37,817 nucleotides of DNA from Aquimarina litoralis. Its GTDB lineage: Bacteria > Bacteroidota > Bacteroidia > Flavobacteriales > Flavobacteriaceae. A program made the translations under genes and the position numbers. Positions 9,329 to 16,766 of this stretch are shown piece after piece. The stretch's first letter is position 1. Each line of letters starts with the position of its first letter. The notes under the pieces are model-generated. The model saw nothing but the letters and a program-made list of their open reading frames with translations, made no database searches and was not told where the DNA came from. The stretch spans positions 89,161 to 126,977 of the forward strand of contig NZ_WEKL01000112.1 of assembly GCF_019295435.1 (NCBI RefSeq). Direction: 5' to 3'.

Positions 9329-9712
9329 ATGAGACCTATATTTTTTCTTCTAGTAATCATTTTCTTTGGCAATACTTATGCTCAGAAAAATGAAAATGTT
9401 GTAGACAAGACAAAAACTGTTACATCCGAAAAAGTTCAGAAACTTAAATGGAAGGATGACAATTCACATCTTATTCTACATTTTAGTAATCGATTTGGAA
9501 AACCGAAAGAAGGAGTGCAGATTTTCCAGGATTTTGTGGGTAAAAAAAGTCGGATTGAACACAAAGGAATACTTGCAGAACTTTATATCAACACCACCGA
9601 TTGCTATTATTTTTCGGATAATGAACTGTATACATTAGAAAAGCTCCGAATTAAAATTATTTCTAAACTTCAATTAAAAGGAGAGACCAACACATTAATG
9701 AAATGGACATAA
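9329..9712 (+). CDS. Small secreted protein of unknown function
   Basis: 127 residues with a signal peptide (MRPIFFLLVIIFFGNTYAQ); the mature protein is about 108 residues, basic, and has a single Cys in NTTDCYYF. I do not recognise the family. It has its own strong promoter and is monocistronic, since a minus-strand tRNA lies downstream. It follows the curlin gene on the same strand but shows no resemblance to CsgE, CsgF or CsgG, so a link to curli is only positional. Confidence 0.75.
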   Translation: MRPIFFLLVIIFFGNTYAQKNENVVDKTKTVTSEKVQKLKWKDDNSHLILHFSNRFGKPKEGVQIFQDFVGKKSRIEHKGILAELYINTTDCYYFSDNELYTLEKLRIKIISKLQLKGETNTLMKWT

Positions 9713-9800
9713 AATTATACTAGAATTATAATTTGATAGGTTCCATTATATATGTTTTTATCTAAACGTCTTAGCATTACTTTGGTTAAGTTTCTATAAA

Positions 9801-9832
9801 AATAAAAAAGCCTCACAGCGATGTGGGGCCTT
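9801..9832 (-). terminator. Terminator downstream of tRNA-Ala (minus strand)
   Basis: On the minus strand GCCCCACA (complement of 9821-9829) pairs with TGTGAGGC (complement of 9810-9817) with one mismatch, followed by a T-rich run (the A-rich 9799-9809 on the plus strand). It lies just beyond the 3' end of the tRNA and probably ends the universal-stress-protein/tRNA transcript. Confidence 0.65.
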
Positions 9833-9843
9833 ATTATTACTAG

Positions 9844-9917
9844 TGGAGAAGATGGGACTCGAACCCACGACCTCTTGACTGCCAGTCAAGCACTCTAGCC
9901 AGCTGAGCTACATCCCC
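9844..9917 (-). tRNA. tRNA-Ala (anticodon GGC)
   Basis: Read on the minus strand this folds as a full cloverleaf: acceptor GGGGATG/CTTCTCC, D arm GCTC...GAGT, anticodon stem CTTGA/TCAAG with loop CTGGCAG (anticodon GGC, reading alanine GCC/GCU codons), T arm GTGGG-TTCGAGT-CCCAT, discriminator A. The diagnostic G3:U70 alanine identity pair is present. Position 6:67 is a U:U mismatch. CCA is not encoded. It starts 11 bases downstream of the end of the same-strand universal stress gene. Confidence 0.93.
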
Positions 9918-9928
9918 AAAGTATTTTT

Positions 9929-10729
9929 TTAGTAGGCTCCCTTCAGTACTAATAACGGAATTCTACTTTCAAAATCTTTTTTCAACACTTTGTTATCTTC
10001 CCAAAGCTTTCCAAAAAATCCTCTGTTACGTCGTAATACACAAAGTAAATCTGGATTGTTTTCATTGAGATGTTCTAGAACTCCCTGAAACAATGTACCG
10101 TTTTCAGAAGATTTATACGAACTAATTAATTCTGCTAAATCTTTATGAAATTCTGAATCCTCTGGCAAAAACTCAGCCGTTTTTACCTGTAGTAATTTGA
10201 TTTCTGCTTTAAACGTATTCAATATTTCTTTTATAGGAGCTAATGTAGTTTCCTTTTTAATTACTCCAGATTTAATTGCCATTAAGATTTTAGCAATTGG
10301 CTTAAAAGCATAGTTTTCAGGAATGATCAATACGGGTATTTCGGTTTTCTTTACCAAACTCCCAGAAGTTTCACCCAAAAAATAAGGCATTTTAATATCA
10401 TCACTCTCTGCACCTAATACAATTAAATCAATAGAATGTTTCAGATTAAACTCTGGAATAGCTTCTAATAAATCACCTTCTAACGGAAGTGCTGTAACGG
10501 TTACCCCTTTTTTATCTACCTGCGCAAATTTTTCTTCAATAGTAGTCGCCGAAATATCTTTCAAAGTTTCATTTACCGAAGGAAGACTACCAGATCTTGG
10601 TAATTCTTTAAATACTTGTACAGCATATACCGTTCCTCCCAGTTCTTTGGCAAAATCAATAGCATACTGCAGTCGTGCAATACTTACGGAGTTTTCGGAT
10701 AATCCTAAAGGAACCAGAATGTTTTTCAT
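9929..10729 (-). CDS. Universal stress protein, tandem UspA domains
   Basis: 266 residues from the chosen start, with UspA domain 1 about residues 1-138 and domain 2 about 144-266. The N-terminus MKNILVPLGLSENS is the classic UspA first strand, and VLGAESDD...GETSGSLV is the variant nucleotide-binding loop at the end of domain 1. The reading frame stays open to an ATG at 10789, but the extra 20 residues lie before the canonical first strand, so I take the ATG at 10729. Tandem Usp proteins of this kind are common in Flavobacteriaceae; they are cytoplasmic stress-related proteins with no defined reaction. It is divergent from the GNAT gene, with tRNA-Ala immediately downstream. Confidence 0.88.
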   Translation of the reverse strand: MKNILVPLGLSENSVSIARLQYAIDFAKELGGTVYAVQVFKELPRSGSLPSVNETLKDISATTIEEKFAQVDKKGVTVTALPLEGDLLEAIPEFNLKHSIDLIVLGAESDDIKMPYFLGETSGSLVKKTEIPVLIIPENYAFKPIAKILMAIKSGVIKKETTLAPIKEILNTFKAEIKLLQVKTAEFLPEDSEFHKDLAELISSYKSSENGTLFQGVLEHLNENNPDLLCVLRRNRGFFGKLWEDNKVLKKDFESRIPLLVLKGAY

Positions 10730-10891
10730 TACTAAGCGTGATTTGTGTTCAGGATGCAAAATTACAACTTTTGATCCGGTAAAAAACATTTTTAGTAGTC
10801 GATGATTGGCTTTGGATAATTTCTTTTCTTAAAGTTTCTATAAAATCATAAGCAATAGATTGTAAACGGTATACCGCCCAAGAATAGTTTG

Positions 10892-10899
10892 TATTTTTG
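10892..10899 (+). promoter_or_regulatory. TAnnTTTG -7 element of the GNAT-MATE operon
   Basis: TATTTTTG is a perfect -7 consensus 17 bases before the ATG at 10917, which implies a very short leader. No TTTG -33 box is obvious at standard spacing. Confidence 0.55.
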
Positions 10900-10916
10900 G
10901 CACTTGTAAAAAAAAT

Positions 10917-11417
10917 ATGATTCGTAAAGCTACACCTTCAGACTTAGATGCTATTCACCAGCTTACAAAAGCTTGTGCCAAAGCTATGATTGCCAAAGGA
11001 ATTTTTCAATGGAACGAGCACTATCCTACTCGATCACGTTTCGAAAAAGATATCAAATTAGAGGAATTATATGTCTTAGAAGAAGAAGATCGTATCAAAG
11101 GTATTATTGTGCTTACAGAATTGATGGATGATGAATATATTCCTATTCAATGGTTGACAGAAAATAATAATAACCTATATATTCATAGATTGGCAGTACA
11201 TCCAGATTATTGGGGTAAAGGATATGCGCAACAATTGATGAATTGGGCAGAAAGTCAAGCAAAAGAACAAAGCTATGCGTCGGTTCGTTTGGATACCTTT
11301 AGCCAGAATAAAAGAAATCAAACGTTTTACGAAACCAGAGGGTATCAAAAATTAGGAAATATCTTTTTCCCAAAACAAAGTGAACATCCTTTTTACTGTT
11401 ATGAATTGGTATTGTGA
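10917..11417 (+). CDS. GNAT family N-acetyltransferase
   Basis: 166 residues with the GNAT fold. Motif A is LYIHRLAVHPDYWGKGYAQQ, around residues 87-106, including the acetyl-CoA pyrophosphate loop W-G-K-G-Y. The C-terminal strand contains the usual NKRNQTFYETRGY motif (motif B). It transfers an acetyl group from acetyl-CoA to an unidentified amine. Its stop codon overlaps the start of the MATE gene (4-base GTGA overlap), so the two are translationally coupled; a shared role in detoxification or resistance is plausible but inferred. Confidence 0.9.
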   Translation: MIRKATPSDLDAIHQLTKACAKAMIAKGIFQWNEHYPTRSRFEKDIKLEELYVLEEEDRIKGIIVLTELMDDEYIPIQWLTENNNNLYIHRLAVHPDYWGKGYAQQLMNWAESQAKEQSYASVRLDTFSQNKRNQTFYETRGYQKLGNIFFPKQSEHPFYCYELVL

Positions 11418-12745
11418 GTAGTATCATAAGTTTTAAAAATATCAATAAACTTGCCGTTCCTGCTATAATTGCAGGAATAGCCGAACCTGTATTGTCAGCA
11501 ACTGATACTGCGATTGTAGGTAATATTCCTGTAAATGGCACGGAATCTTTAGCAGCTGTAGGAATCGTTGGGTCGTTTTTATCGGCGCTTATTTGGATAT
11601 TAGCGCAAACCAGAGCCGTGATATCGGCAATCATATCTCAATATTTGGGAGCAGGAAAATTAGATGAAGTCAAAGCGCTGCCAGCACAGGCAATTCTTTT
11701 TAATATTGGACTTAGCATTGCAATTCTGCTAGCCACCGTTCCTTTTATAAAAGAGATTTTTATCTTACTCAAGGCGCAAGGTGTTGTGCTCGATTATTGT
11801 ATCTCTTATTATAAAATCAGAGTATGGGGATTCCCGCTCACCTTATTTATTTTTGCAATTTTTGGAATTTTCAGAGGATTACAAAACACCTTTTGGCCTA
11901 TGATTATCGCACTTATTGGTGTGGTTGCTAATATCATATTTGATTTTGTACTAGTTTACGGAATTGAAGGGATTTTAGAGCCAATGTTTTTAGAAGGAGC
12001 TGCTTGGGCAAGTCTGTTTTCACAAATGTTGATGGCTGTTTTATCATTGATTTTATTACTTAAAAAAACAGAAGTATCCTTACGATTAGAGAAGTTATGG
12101 CATCCAGAGATGAAACGTTTTATGATCATGAGCTTTAATTTATTCATTCGTTCTTTTGCTCTAAACACTACTATTATTCTGGCAGCTAGAGAAGCTACCA
12201 GTATAGGAACCAATTATATTGCTGCGCATAGTATTGCTATACAGTTGTGGTTATTCTTTGCTTTTTTTATCGATGGATATGGTGGAGCAGGTAATATATT
12301 AGGAGGAAGATTATTAGGAGCCAAAGATTATAAAAATCTGATTGCCATGTCTAAAAAAGTGAATCTTTACGGAATTATTGTGGCAAGTATATTAGGAGGA
12401 GCGGCCTTATTAATTCCAGAGCAGTTGGGGTTGATTTTCACCAAAGATCCAGAAGTACTCACCATTTTTAAAAGCTTCTTTTACTTGGTCGTTATTGCTT
12501 TGCCAATTAATGCAGTAGCTTTTGTAGGTGATGGTATATTTAAAGGAATGGGAGAAACAGGTTTCTTAAGAAACGTATTGTTAGGATCTACATTTTTAGG
12601 ATTTATACCTACATTAATAATTGCTAGATATATGGATTGGAAACTTCATGGCGTATGGATTGCCATTACAGTTTGGATGCTCATAAGAGGATTAGCTTTG
12701 CTGATTAAGTTTAGACGTAAGTATTATCCTTTGGCAATTAATTAA
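11414..12745 (+). CDS. MATE family efflux transporter
   Basis: 443 residues, hydrophobic throughout, with about 12 membrane segments in two halves, the size and layout of the multidrug and toxic compound extrusion family (DinF/NorM-like). The beginning, LAVPAIIAGIAEPVLSATDT, matches the family's first helix. It would export cationic drugs or metabolites using a Na+ or H+ gradient. It starts at GTG overlapping the GNAT stop by 4 bases. The frame has no earlier start that avoids overlapping the GNAT gene extensively. Confidence 0.9.
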   Translation: MSSIISFKNINKLAVPAIIAGIAEPVLSATDTAIVGNIPVNGTESLAAVGIVGSFLSALIWILAQTRAVISAIISQYLGAGKLDEVKALPAQAILFNIGLSIAILLATVPFIKEIFILLKAQGVVLDYCISYYKIRVWGFPLTLFIFAIFGIFRGLQNTFWPMIIALIGVVANIIFDFVLVYGIEGILEPMFLEGAAWASLFSQMLMAVLSLILLLKKTEVSLRLEKLWHPEMKRFMIMSFNLFIRSFALNTTIILAAREATSIGTNYIAAHSIAIQLWLFFAFFIDGYGGAGNILGGRLLGAKDYKNLIAMSKKVNLYGIIVASILGGAALLIPEQLGLIFTKDPEVLTIFKSFFYLVVIALPINAVAFVGDGIFKGMGETGFLRNVLLGSTFLGFIPTLIIARYMDWKLHGVWIAITVWMLIRGLALLIKFRRKYYPLAIN

Positions 12746-12836
12746 ATCCAAAAGTTAAAATCCCCATTACAATGATTACATATAGAAAAATAAGAAAAGC
12801 GACGAATCTAAATTTTACCAAGTATTTTTTTTCCAT
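12738..12836 (-). CDS. Possible 32-residue membrane peptide, convergent with MATE
   Basis: A 32-codon ATG ORF on the minus strand: basic N-terminus MEKKYLVKFR, then about 18 hydrophobic residues (FVAFLIFLYVIIVMGILTF), ending GFN. This is a clean N-in single-helix topology. A perfect TAnnTTTG element (TACTTTTG, complement of 12841-12848) lies immediately upstream, so close that the mRNA would be nearly leaderless. Its end overlaps the MATE stop by 8 bases in convergent orientation. No homologue is recognised. Confidence 0.45.
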   Translation of the reverse strand: MEKKYLVKFRFVAFLIFLYVIIVMGILTFGFN

Positions 12837-12913
12837 ATATCAAAAGTAGTATATCATTGAAAGAATATAAATAAGTAGAACTACGGGTTTTCTGTAAAAG
12901 ATGTTATACTTTT

Positions 12914-13007
12914 CTTGGGCGTTACCCTATCGGGTCGGGCTTTTCATTGCAATTCCTCGCACTTCACTACATTCAGGCTGCGGGATTTACATTGCAATCC
13001 CTAACGC
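12914..13007. repeat. Intergenic imperfect palindrome, flavobacterial repeat type
   Basis: About 94 bases bounded by GCGTTA (12919-12924) and its complement TAACGC (13002-13007), with two near-identical CATTGCAAT(T/C)CC units (12945-12956 and 12990-13001) and an inner CCTCGCA/TGCGGG pair. The GGGCGTTACCC...CGGGTCGGGC...ATCCCTAACGC layout and its higher GC content than the surroundings recall the short palindromic repeats scattered between genes of many Flavobacteriaceae (from memory, unchecked). It has no coding capacity. It sits in the 368-base gap 12746-13113, which otherwise holds only the small antisense ORF. Confidence 0.6.
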
Positions 13008-13113
13008 ATCCTATATCGATTCGTAAAAAGAGATTATGTCAGTTTGATATTTTGTAATAGCTAGGTGATGATAATCCCGAATATTAGCTATTTTTATCGA
13101 AAATCAAATCCAA

Positions 13114-13881
13114 ATGACTACTACACGAACTAACGGAAGTTTGTACACACATACCGAAAATCATATCGCTACTATTGAGTTTGGACATCCCTCGAGCAAT
13201 TCGTTTCCTTCAGAATTATTAGAACGATTAACCAAAGCGTTTGATACTTTATCAAATGACACATCTGTACATGTGATTATTTTAAAATCAGAAGGAGAAC
13301 GTGCTTTTTGTGCTGGAGCTTCTTTTGATGAATTATTTGCAATTACCAATTTAGAGCAAGGAAAACAATTTTTTTCGGGATTTGCCAATGTAATTAATGC
13401 GATGAGAAGATGTAAACAACCTATTATTGGTAGAGTACAAGGAAAAACAGTTGGCGGAGGAGTCGGATTGGCGTCAGCTTGTGATTATTGTATGGCTACA
13501 GAAGCAGCTTCTATTAAATTAAGTGAGCTTACCATAGGTATTGGTCCTTTTGTGATTGAGCCTGCTGTAGCTAGAAAAATAGGATTGGCTGCTTTCGAAG
13601 CCTTGGCTTGGGATGCGTCTCAATGGAAAAATGCCTACTGGGCTAAAGAACGTGGATTATTCACCAAAGTTTTTGAAACTATCGGAGAACTAGATAAAGA
13701 AGTACAGTTATTTGCAGAAAAATTAGCAAGTTATAATCCACAAGCTACACAACAAATGAAAAAAGTAACATGGAAAGGAACAGAGCATTGGAGTGATCTC
13801 TTGATAGAAAGAGCTGCTGTTTCTGGAGAGTTAGTACTATCTGAGTTTACTAAAAATGCTTTGCAAAAGTTTAAAAAATAA
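13114..13881 (+). CDS. Enoyl-CoA hydratase/isomerase (crotonase) family protein
   Basis: 255 residues with the crotonase fold. The first oxyanion-hole segment is GERAFCAGASFDEL (residues 61-74) and the second is GKTVGGGVGLASACDY (110-125). Glu138 in KLSELTIGIGPF matches the second catalytic Glu of classical enoyl-CoA hydratase. The first Glu (in GGGCEL of the hydratases) is Gly118 here (GGGVGL), as I recall for methylglutaconyl-CoA hydratase-like members, so the exact reaction cannot be named. It would act on an acyl-CoA in fatty-acid or branched-chain amino-acid breakdown. It appears transcribed alone except for the tiny membrane ORF 3 bases downstream. Confidence 0.88.
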   Translation: MTTTRTNGSLYTHTENHIATIEFGHPSSNSFPSELLERLTKAFDTLSNDTSVHVIILKSEGERAFCAGASFDELFAITNLEQGKQFFSGFANVINAMRRCKQPIIGRVQGKTVGGGVGLASACDYCMATEAASIKLSELTIGIGPFVIEPAVARKIGLAAFEALAWDASQWKNAYWAKERGLFTKVFETIGELDKEVQLFAEKLASYNPQATQQMKKVTWKGTEHWSDLLIERAAVSGELVLSEFTKNALQKFKK

Positions 13882-13884
13882 TAT

Positions 13885-13983
13885 ATGGAAATACTTAATT
13901 TTTTAGGAGGTAACGGACTATTTTTAATTCTAGGAATTATATTAGTAGTAGTTTACTTCTACAACAAAAGGAAGAGAAGATAA
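13885..13983 (+). CDS. 32-residue single-helix membrane peptide
   Basis: An ATG ORF of 32 codons starting 3 bases after the crotonase stop: MEILNFLGGNG, a hydrophobic helix FLILGIILVVVYFY, then a strongly basic tail NKRKRR. The positive-inside rule predicts an N-out, C-in membrane peptide. Its stop codon lies at the edge of a perfect terminator hairpin, so it is within the crotonase transcript. No known family; gene-like spacing and topology make it more credible than a chance ORF. Confidence 0.6.
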   Translation: MEILNFLGGNGLFLILGIILVVVYFYNKRKRR

Positions 13984-14011
13984 ATGTCAGGGTTGAAAGT
14001 CCCTGACATTT
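13982..14011. terminator. Bidirectional terminator between convergent genes
   Basis: AAATGTCAGGG (13982-13992) and CCCTGACATTT (14001-14011) form a perfect 11-bp stem with an 8-base loop between the crotonase/small-peptide unit and the convergent NmrA-like gene. It overlaps the stop codon of the 32-residue peptide. Confidence 0.8.
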
Positions 14012-14023
14012 ATAAATTGATGT

Positions 14024-14869
14024 TTATTGAAAATCCCTTTTTAAAACTTCTTCTAAACTTTCAGGTTCTTTACCTGTAAGATCTTTTATGGCAGTTGTTA
14101 CATTATCAACTTTTCCTTGTTTAATCATTCCATAGACAGGAATCATATAGTCTGCAATAAAATCAGGTGCTCCAGATTCTTTTAATACTTGTTTATAAGT
14201 GTTTTCGTCAGGATTAGGATACGTAATTTCCCTTCTTAAAATATCACTTAGCATAGCAGCAACATCAAAATGGGTATATGCCTTGGTTCCAGTAAGCACA
14301 TGAGTTTCTTTGACTCTATTAGGGTCTATTAACAATTCAGCTATAGCACTTCCCACATCTTTCGAAGAAACAAAGGATGATTTTCCTTCGCCAGCAGGAG
14401 AAAAAATGATATTACGATCCTGGATGTTCTCTCGATCGTAGTTGCCGAAATTTTGCATGAAAAATCCAGGACGAACTATATTCCAATTTAGGGAAGAGTT
14501 CTTTAGTTTTTCTTCCATTTTTTTATGAAAAGGTAACTCTTCGAGATTTTCCATTCCATTTCCTGATAAATAAATGAGACGTCCTTTATAGTTATCCTGT
14601 AAATAATCTACAAAAGGTTCTAGTAATTCATAAAGTCCTGGATTTAATGGTGGACCTAATAAGAAAATTCCATCTGTATTTAAAACTTCCTGATACGATT
14701 CTTTAGCTCCGTAATCAAAGTAAGTTCCGGTAACAGAATCCTTATAAAAGTCTTGCAATTTTTGGGGATCTCGAGTACCAGCAATTACATGTTCGTTTTT
14801 ACTAAGTAGTGAGTTTACTACTTCTTTTCCGATAGTACCTGTAGCACCGGTAATAAAATAAGTTGACAT
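14024..14869 (-). CDS. NmrA-like NAD(P)-binding protein
   Basis: 281 residues of the atypical short-chain dehydrogenase type. The Rossmann dinucleotide motif is TGATGTIGKEV (residues 7-17). NIVRPGFFMQNF follows in the middle, and the C-terminal half resembles NmrA/QOR2-like quinone reductases. It lacks an obvious YxxxK catalytic pair, as is usual for NmrA-like members, and may act as an NAD(P)H-dependent reductase or redox sensor. It is transcribed divergently from an HxlR regulator 124 bases away, a common arrangement for an electrophile- or quinone-responsive pair. Confidence 0.85.
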   Translation of the reverse strand: MSTYFITGATGTIGKEVVNSLLSKNEHVIAGTRDPQKLQDFYKDSVTGTYFDYGAKESYQEVLNTDGIFLLGPPLNPGLYELLEPFVDYLQDNYKGRLIYLSGNGMENLEELPFHKKMEEKLKNSSLNWNIVRPGFFMQNFGNYDRENIQDRNIIFSPAGEGKSSFVSSKDVGSAIAELLIDPNRVKETHVLTGTKAYTHFDVAAMLSDILRREITYPNPDENTYKQVLKESGAPDFIADYMIPVYGMIKQGKVDNVTTAIKDLTGKEPESLEEVLKRDFQ

Positions 14870-14960
14870 AATGATGATCTTTTTTGTAACAAGGTAAATA
14901 CATTAGTATCTTTAGGCAAGTAGGTACATAAAAGTGCAGTAGTTTCTTTTTGTATACTAA

Positions 14961-14975
14961 AACTGATTATCAGTT
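14961..14975. promoter_or_regulatory. Candidate HxlR operator
   Basis: AACTGATTATCAGTT is a perfect palindrome (7-bp arms, 1-base centre) in the intergenic region between the divergent NmrA-like and HxlR genes, 18 bases before the HxlR ATG. Dimeric winged-helix regulators bind such sites; assigning it to this HxlR protein is inference. Confidence 0.5.
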
Positions 14976-14993
14976 ATTTAAAAATTAAAATTT

Positions 14994-15341
14994 ATGAATT
15001 TTTTATCAAAAAAAGAATGTGAAGGTCCAATAAAATGCCCAGTAATGACAACACTTAGTGTTATTGGAGGAAAATGGAAACCGGGTATTTTATGGGAATT
15101 ACAAAACAATGAAATACTCCGTTTTGGGCAATTAAAAAAAAGATTGGGAACTATTACTCAAAAAATGTTAACACAACAATTGCGAGAATTAGAAACAGAT
15201 GGTATAGTTATAAGAAAAGTATACCCAGAAGTACCTCCACGTGTAGAGTATCGTTTATCTGATTATGGTAAAAGTTTGTCTCCAGTGCTCAATGAAATGG
15301 CAAATTGGGGAACCGAGCATTTGCAAACAATTACTAGCTAA
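14994..15341 (+). CDS. HxlR/MarR-like winged-helix transcriptional regulator
   Basis: 115 residues, typical HxlR length. The N-terminal CPVMTTLSVIGGKWKPGILW is the family hallmark, with the winged helix over residues about 25-100 (FGQLKKRLGTITQKMLTQQL is the recognition region) and a C-terminal dimerisation helix. Cys10 and Cys16 near the N-terminus could sense electrophiles or oxidants, as in YodB/QorR-type members. It is divergent from an NmrA-like reductase that it probably controls. Confidence 0.9.
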   Translation: MNFLSKKECEGPIKCPVMTTLSVIGGKWKPGILWELQNNEILRFGQLKKRLGTITQKMLTQQLRELETDGIVIRKVYPEVPPRVEYRLSDYGKSLSPVLNEMANWGTEHLQTITS

Positions 15342-15386
15342 ATGGTCTTATTTGCATTTTAAAATAGAATAGAAAATAATCTTCAC

Positions 15387-15394
15387 TAAATTTG
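15387..15394 (+). promoter_or_regulatory. TAnnTTTG -7 element of the queD-lpxH unit
   Basis: TAAATTTG matches the -7 consensus 24 bases before the ATG at 15419. It covers the in-frame TTG at 15392, which therefore cannot be the start codon. Confidence 0.55.
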
Positions 15395-15418
15395 CAAAAA
15401 AAAGTTAGATCAAAACAA

Positions 15419-15874
15419 ATGAGTAAGATAAGAATTACCAAGAAGTTTACTTTTGAAGCGGGGCATGCGTTGTATGGGTATGATGGTAAATGTAAAAACC
15501 TACATGGGCATAGTTACAAGTTAAGTGTAACTGTAATAGGAGAACCAATTACAGATACATCTCATGTAAAGTTAGGAATGGTTATGGATTTTGGAGATCT
15601 AAAGAGAATAGTAAAGAAGGATATAGAAGATGTATTCGATCATGCTACTATTTTCAATAAAAATACCCCACACTTAGAATTAGCTCAAGAGTTAGAAAAA
15701 AGAGGACATCATGTTATTTTGGTGGATTATCAACCATCTACTGAAAATATGATTATTGATTTTGCTGATAAAATAAAAGCGAAACTTCCTGAAAATATAA
15801 AGTTATACTCCTTAAAGCTTCAAGAAACTGAAACGTCTTATGCAGAGTGGTATGCATCAGATAATGGCGAATAA
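15419..15874 (+). CDS. queD: 6-carboxytetrahydropterin synthase (QueD/PTPS family)
   Basis: 151 residues. The zinc ligands are His16 (FEAGHAL) and the HGH pair His29/His31, and the catalytic Cys25 sits in YDGKCKNLHGH, the C-x3-HGH signature of QueD/PTPS enzymes. DFGDLK and the C-terminal LQETETSYAEW (substrate-binding Glu) are also typical. It would convert 7,8-dihydroneopterin triphosphate to 6-carboxytetrahydropterin in queuosine synthesis. The frame extends back to a TTG at 15392, but that lies inside the promoter box, so the ATG at 15419 is used. The gene is 37 bases upstream of lpxH. Confidence 0.9.
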   Translation: MSKIRITKKFTFEAGHALYGYDGKCKNLHGHSYKLSVTVIGEPITDTSHVKLGMVMDFGDLKRIVKKDIEDVFDHATIFNKNTPHLELAQELEKRGHHVILVDYQPSTENMIIDFADKIKAKLPENIKLYSLKLQETETSYAEWYASDNGE

Positions 15875-15911
15875 AGAATATTTTTTCACCTCATAGTATC
15901 CAACAAATCCA

Positions 15912-16682
15912 ATGAGAAAAATACATTTAGCGGAAGGTAAAAAAATATATTTTGCATCAGATAATCATTTAGGAGCTCCAACTCAGGAGAAAAGCTTTCC
16001 AAGAGAACAAAAGTTTGTACAATGGTTGGATGAGGTAAAGAAAGATGCGGCTGCTATATTTCTTTTAGGAGATCTTTTTGATTTTTGGTTTGAATATAAA
16101 ACAGTAGTGCCTAAAGGATTTACCAGAACTTTTGGTAAGCTTGCTGAAATTACGGATGCTGGAATACCAGTGTTTTATTTTGTAGGCAATCATGATCTAT
16201 GGATGAATGGTTATTTTGAAGAAGAATTAAACATTCCTGTATTTCATAAACCACAAGAATTCACCTTTAATGAAAATACTTTTTTGATTGGTCACGGAGA
16301 TGGTCTTGGTCCTGGTGATAAAGGGTATAAACGAATGAAAAAGGTGTTTACCAATCCTGTAGCAAAATGGTTTTTTAGATGGTTACATCCCGATTTGGGC
16401 GTTCGATTAGCACAATATCTTTCGGTGAAAAATAAACTCATCTCAGGAGATGATGACGTCGTTTTTTTAGGAGAAGATAATGAATGGTTAGTGCAGTATT
16501 GTAAAAGAAAATTGGAAATAAAGCATACAGATCATTTTGTTTTTGGACATCGACATCTTCCAATGGAAATTAACTTAAAAGAGAATTCAAGATATACCAA
16601 TCTTGGAGATTGGATTGTACATTATACATATGCTGTTTTTGACGGTAAGGAAATGAAGCTAGAGAAATATATCTTAGAGTAA
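15912..16682 (+). CDS. lpxH: UDP-2,3-diacylglucosamine diphosphatase (LpxH-like)
   Basis: 256 residues of the calcineurin-like metallophosphoesterase family with every metal motif in order: D17-N-H19 (SDNHLG), G53-D54-LFD57, G-N93-H94-D95, G-H128-G-D and the late GHRH. The spacing and the FWFEY segment match LpxH, which removes UMP from UDP-2,3-diacylglucosamine to give lipid X in lipid A synthesis at the inner membrane. It shares a transcript with the pterin synthase and ends at a bidirectional terminator. Confidence 0.88.
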   Translation: MRKIHLAEGKKIYFASDNHLGAPTQEKSFPREQKFVQWLDEVKKDAAAIFLLGDLFDFWFEYKTVVPKGFTRTFGKLAEITDAGIPVFYFVGNHDLWMNGYFEEELNIPVFHKPQEFTFNENTFLIGHGDGLGPGDKGYKRMKKVFTNPVAKWFFRWLHPDLGVRLAQYLSVKNKLISGDDDVVFLGEDNEWLVQYCKRKLEIKHTDHFVFGHRHLPMEINLKENSRYTNLGDWIVHYTYAVFDGKEMKLEKYILE

Positions 16683-16709
16683 TAATTTTGGCTGCATTTT
16701 ATAATAAAA

Positions 16710-16745
16710 AAGCGAATGCTATTCAATAATAGCATCCGCTTTATA
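16710..16745. terminator. Bidirectional terminator (lpxH / T9SS protein)
   Basis: The arms 16711-16724 and 16729-16743 (GCGAATGCTATT / AATAGCATCCGC core, one mismatch) enclose a 4-base loop, with an A-rich left flank and T-rich right flank. It serves the convergent lpxH and T9SS-protein genes. Confidence 0.8.
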
Positions 16746-16766
16746 GGGTAGAAGTTCAAGGAAATA

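Noticed and set aside
10730-10789. 20-residue N-terminal extension of the universal stress protein
   Set aside because: It precedes the canonical UspA first strand; the internal ATG at 10729 fits the family.
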